Of a stretch of DNA of 8,481 nucleotides, positions 6,473 to 8,481 are shown in pieces. Below the pieces are notes generated by a model. It had not been told where the DNA came from, did no database searches, and saw nothing but the letters and a program-made list of their open reading frames with translations. The position numbers were made by a program, and so were the translations under genes. This DNA comes from an uncultured Actinomycetes bacterium (lineage in GTDB: Bacteria; Actinomycetota; Actinomycetes; Nanopelagicales; Nanopelagicaceae), in NCBI GenBank assembly GCA_903921405.1, contig CAIXPV010000175.1, forward strand, positions 1 through 8,481. Direction: 5' to 3'. Every line of letters begins with the position of its first letter. The stretch's first letter is position 1.

Positions 6473-7291
6473 TTAGGCGCGCGCAGTGGCCTTTGTGGAG
6501 CCTTTTCCTAGATAAAGTCCAAGAACGCTTAGGAGATAGAGCACATAGATACCAAGCTGTAGCCATGACGTAGTGGAATCAAAGCCGATAGCCCCCGACA
6601 GGACCGCCCCAGCGAGGGAATCAGTGCCAAGTACGTTGGTGAGGTCAAAGGCGTAGAAATCAGCGCCTGGGAGATAGCCCAACTCTTGAAACTCATGGAC
6701 TCCATAGGAGAGCACTCCAGCGGCCACAATGATCAAGGCGATGCCGGTATAGGTAAAGAACTTAGATAAGTTAATCGTTATCGCAGATTTAAAGATCAAG
6801 TAGCCCAAGGTAATAGCCACTGCAAAACCAGCGATTAATCCAAGGGCTGAACCTAAAGGATCGGCAACGCTCTTGAAGTTGGTATAGACAAATATCGATG
6901 TCTCAAGACCTTCGCGAATCACAGCTAAAAATGCAACTCCAGCAAGGGCTACAGGGCCTGTAAGAAAGGCTCCATCAACCTTTGTGGCTATCTGTGAGCG
7001 TAGATTCCTGGATGTAGCCTTCATCCAAAAAACCATCCACGTCACAAGGATTACTGCAGCCAGGGAGCTGACTCCGGCAAAGAGCGCAGTTCCTCTTTCG
7101 GAGAGAGACCTAGAGCTAAAGCTCAAGATCGCACCTAAGCCCAGACTCAGAGCTACTGCAGCGCCTACTCCAAGCCACACATAGCCAAGGAGAGAGTCAC
7201 GCTTACTCTTTTGTACGTAGGCAATCAGGATTCCTACGATGAGGGCAGCCTCAAGGCCTTCACGTAAGGCGATGATGAATGAGCTGAGCAT
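6473..7291 (-). CDS. efeU: FTR1/EfeU-family iron permease
   Basis: Members of this family carry iron across the cytoplasmic membrane; E. coli EfeU works with the periplasmic EfeO and the peroxidase EfeB. The 272-residue protein is of normal length (E. coli EfeU is about 276). It has the two signature REGLE motifs, at residues 10-14 (ALREGLEAALIVGIL) and 126-130 (VIREGLETSIFVY), each inside a membrane helix. By eye there are seven hydrophobic segments: about 4-26, 35-57, 71-90, 108-137, 144-167, 177-197 and 244-263. No efeO or efeB is in the window; the neighbours are RNase D and thiolase, so any partners lie elsewhere. The ATG at 7291 has no Shine-Dalgarno sequence but a -10 box 7 bases upstream. 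GC over sampled lines is about 50 %, somewhat above dxs. The family is secure; iron rather than another metal is inferred from it. Confidence 0.93.
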   Translation of the reverse strand: MLSSFIIALREGLEAALIVGILIAYVQKSKRDSLLGYVWLGVGAAVALSLGLGAILSFSSRSLSERGTALFAGVSSLAAVILVTWMVFWMKATSRNLRSQIATKVDGAFLTGPVALAGVAFLAVIREGLETSIFVYTNFKSVADPLGSALGLIAGFAVAITLGYLIFKSAITINLSKFFTYTGIALIIVAAGVLSYGVHEFQELGYLPGADFYAFDLTNVLGTDSLAGAVLSGAIGFDSTTSWLQLGIYVLYLLSVLGLYLGKGSTKATARA

Positions 7292-7298
7292 GGGTGAA

Positions 7299-7327
7299 AA
7301 TCTAGAGGATGCTAGCTAATTACGCAA
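7299..7327 (-). promoter_or_regulatory. Candidate promoter for a leaderless permease transcript
   Basis: On the - strand TTGCGT (7327-7322) and TAGATT (7304-7299) form a -35/-10 pair with a 17-base spacer. TAGATT ends 7 bases before the ATG at 7291, so the mRNA would begin at the start codon; no Shine-Dalgarno sequence is present. The -35 hexamer lies within the inverted repeat at 7318-7345. Confidence 0.5.
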
Positions 7328-7345
7328 CTCTTTCGTTGCGTAATT
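7318..7345 (-). repeat. Perfect 11-base inverted repeat between RNase D and permease genes
   Basis: AATTACGCAAC (7318-7328) and GTTGCGTAATT (7335-7345) are perfect reverse complements around a 6-base loop. This fills nearly half of the 59-base gap. It starts 5 bases after the RNase D stop codon, so it could be a terminator hairpin, though the stem has only 4 G-C pairs and no U-run follows. It also overlaps the putative -35 of the permease, so it could be an operator. By eye it does not match the DtxR/IdeR (TTAGG...CCTAA) or Fur consensus. Confidence 0.65.
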
Positions 7346-7350
7346 CATCA

Positions 7351-8481
7351 CTATTCAGTAATGGATTCGACCGCTGGCTCTTCGGCGGCCACCGGCTCCT
7401 CAACAACAAGGGGAGTGTGCTCAAGAAGGGCTGCGGCAACCGTGGCTGCCACTAAATCAATCTGCCAAGCTCTCGCACCTAGTGCACTCATAGCCGCTCT
7501 GACTGCGGCTTCGTCATATGCCTGCGTGGATCCGGCAGGTGGTTGCCAGCAGATTCGACGAATGATTTCAGGTGACATTAAATTCTCAACTGGAATGTGA
7601 TTGGCCTCTGCAACTAGATCGATACCGGCCCGGGCATGAGACAGGGGAGCAAATTTTTCAGGAAAGCGATCGCGCCAGAGTTTTATTGGCGGCAAAGTAT
7701 CGGCGTTAGTGCGAAGTTGGGGCCATTCACTGTCAGGCTGGGCAACTGCTCGACCAATTGCATCTAACCACGTAGGTACATTTTCTAACCATCTGGCACG
7801 TAGCCCAAGAGGGCGAAGTGCTTTCTCAAAATCCTTTTTTGTAGTTGGTGCAGCAAGTGCTAGTTCGACAATCGCTGAATCATTGAGAAGTTTTCCTCCA
7901 GCGATATCTTTACTCGATGCAATTTTATCGCGTGCGATCCAGATTTCTTTGATGATTGCTAAGTGATCTCTGCGTTTGATTTTGTGCATTCCTGATGTTC
8001 GCCGCCAAGGATCGATACGTGCAGGGGGAGCAGGTGCCTTTAAGATTGCAGCAAACTCCTGTTGTGCCCATTCTAGTTTTTTAGCCTTGGCTAGAATTTC
8101 ATACATTGCATCTCGAAGTTCTACGAGCAACTCAACATCTAGGGCTGCATAAGTTAACCATTCTTGTGGCAGTGGACGTGTTGACCAGTCTGCTGCGCTG
8201 TGTTCTTTAGCTAATGTAACTCCCATAAGAGATTCTAATAATGGGCCAAGGCCAACGCGGGGTAGGCCTGCAATTCTTCCAGCTAGTTCAGTATCAAATA
8301 AATGTGTTGGATTAATGCCTATTTCACGCAAGCAAGGTAGGTCTTGAGTGCTTGCATGCAAGATGACCTCATCGGTGTTGAGCAACTCATTTAATGTGGC
8401 GATCAGTGGATGTGCTAAACCGAAGGGAATTGGATCGATTAAATGCAAGCCGCCGCCATTGCGCTTTATCTGGATTAAATA
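7351..8481 (-). CDS. rnd: Ribonuclease D-like 3'-5' exonuclease with HRDC domain (5' end cut by window edge)
   Basis: RNase D-type enzymes trim 3' ends of tRNA precursors and other structured RNAs using two metal ions bound by DEDD residues. The frame is open to the window's last base, and the codons before the TTG at 8448 read YLIQIKRNGGG, running into LHLIDPIPFG as in homologues, so the start lies outside. Numbering from that TTG: HASTQDLPCLREIG holds the second exonuclease aspartate (D36), and LTYAALDVELL holds the DEDDy tyrosine and aspartate (Y100, D104). The first DxE motif lies upstream of the window. An HRDC nucleic-acid-binding domain follows (about 155-235), introduced by DPWRRTSGMHK. 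The last 15-20 residues are a glutamate-rich tail, probably disordered. The stop is TAG at 7353-7351. The gene shares its strand with the permease and the beta-oxidation pair. Confidence 0.93.
   Translation of the reverse strand, partial: YLIQIKRNGGGLHLIDPIPFGLAHPLIATLNELLNTDEVILHASTQDLPCLREIGINPTHLFDTELAGRIAGLPRVGLGPLLESLMGVTLAKEHSAADWSTRPLPQEWLTYAALDVELLVELRDAMYEILAKAKKLEWAQQEFAAILKAPAPPARIDPWRRTSGMHKIKRRDHLAIIKEIWIARDKIASSKDIAGGKLLNDSAIVELALAAPTTKKDFEKALRPLGLRARWLENVPTWLDAIGRAVAQPDSEWPQLRTNADTLPPIKLWRDRFPEKFAPLSHARAGIDLVAEANHIPVENLMSPEIIRRICWQPPAGSTQAYDEAAVRAAMSALGARAWQIDLVAATVAAALLEHTPLVVEEPVAAEEPAVESITE

Noticed and set aside
8446..8448. TTG at 8448 as the start of the RNase D gene.
   Set aside because: The frame stays open to the window edge and the upstream codons read YLIQIKRNGGG, which continues the expected RNase D sequence; the start is outside the window.

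Overview
The window is an ordinary, densely packed stretch of an actinobacterial chromosome. It has no mobile elements, CRISPR arrays, rRNA or tRNA genes that I can see, and no gene-free stretch longer than about 75 bases. Base composition is low for an actinobacterium: hand counts of sample lines give about 35-58 % GC, mostly in the 40s. The proteins nevertheless look strongly actinobacterial, for example the RNase D with its HRDC domain, the fused hydratase/dehydrogenase ending in GVASLP, and Dxs with NDNERSYSP. The order RNase D, thiolase, FadB-like protein and (convergent) dxs near aconitase is, from memory, an actinobacterial neighbourhood. A streamlined freshwater or marine planktonic actinobacterium (for example the acI/Nanopelagicales type) is a reasonable guess, but it is an inference.

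Layout. On the + strand, positions 1-1218 hold the 3' part of an aconitase gene (acn), cut by the window's left edge. It is followed after 21 bases by a complete dxs (1240-3159), the first enzyme of the MEP isoprenoid pathway. On the - strand, reading right to left, come the 3' part of an RNase D/HRDC gene (8481-7351, cut by the right edge), an FTR1/EfeU-type iron permease (7291-6473), an acetyl-CoA acyltransferase (thiolase, 6400-5210) and a fused enoyl-CoA hydratase/3-hydroxyacyl-CoA dehydrogenase (5209-3101). The two strands meet tail to tail: dxs and the FadB-like gene overlap by 59 bases.

How the genes work together. The thiolase and the FadB-like protein form one functional unit. They supply the last three steps of fatty acid beta-oxidation, and the stop codon of the first directly abuts the start codon of the second, so they are probably translationally coupled. 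Acetyl-CoA from that unit would enter the TCA cycle, in which aconitase acts. Dxs, RNase D and the iron permease have no obvious direct link to it, beyond the iron demand of the aconitase [4Fe-4S] cluster.

I found no new multi-gene system. The points worth a second look are regulatory and architectural: two genes (dxs and the permease) whose start codons sit exactly 7 bases downstream of a TANNNT -10 box with no Shine-Dalgarno sequence, suggesting leaderless mRNAs; a perfect 11-base inverted repeat in the RNase D/permease gap that overlaps the permease's putative -35; and the convergent 59-base overlap, with an inverted repeat starting 3 bases beyond each stop codon inside the opposing gene.
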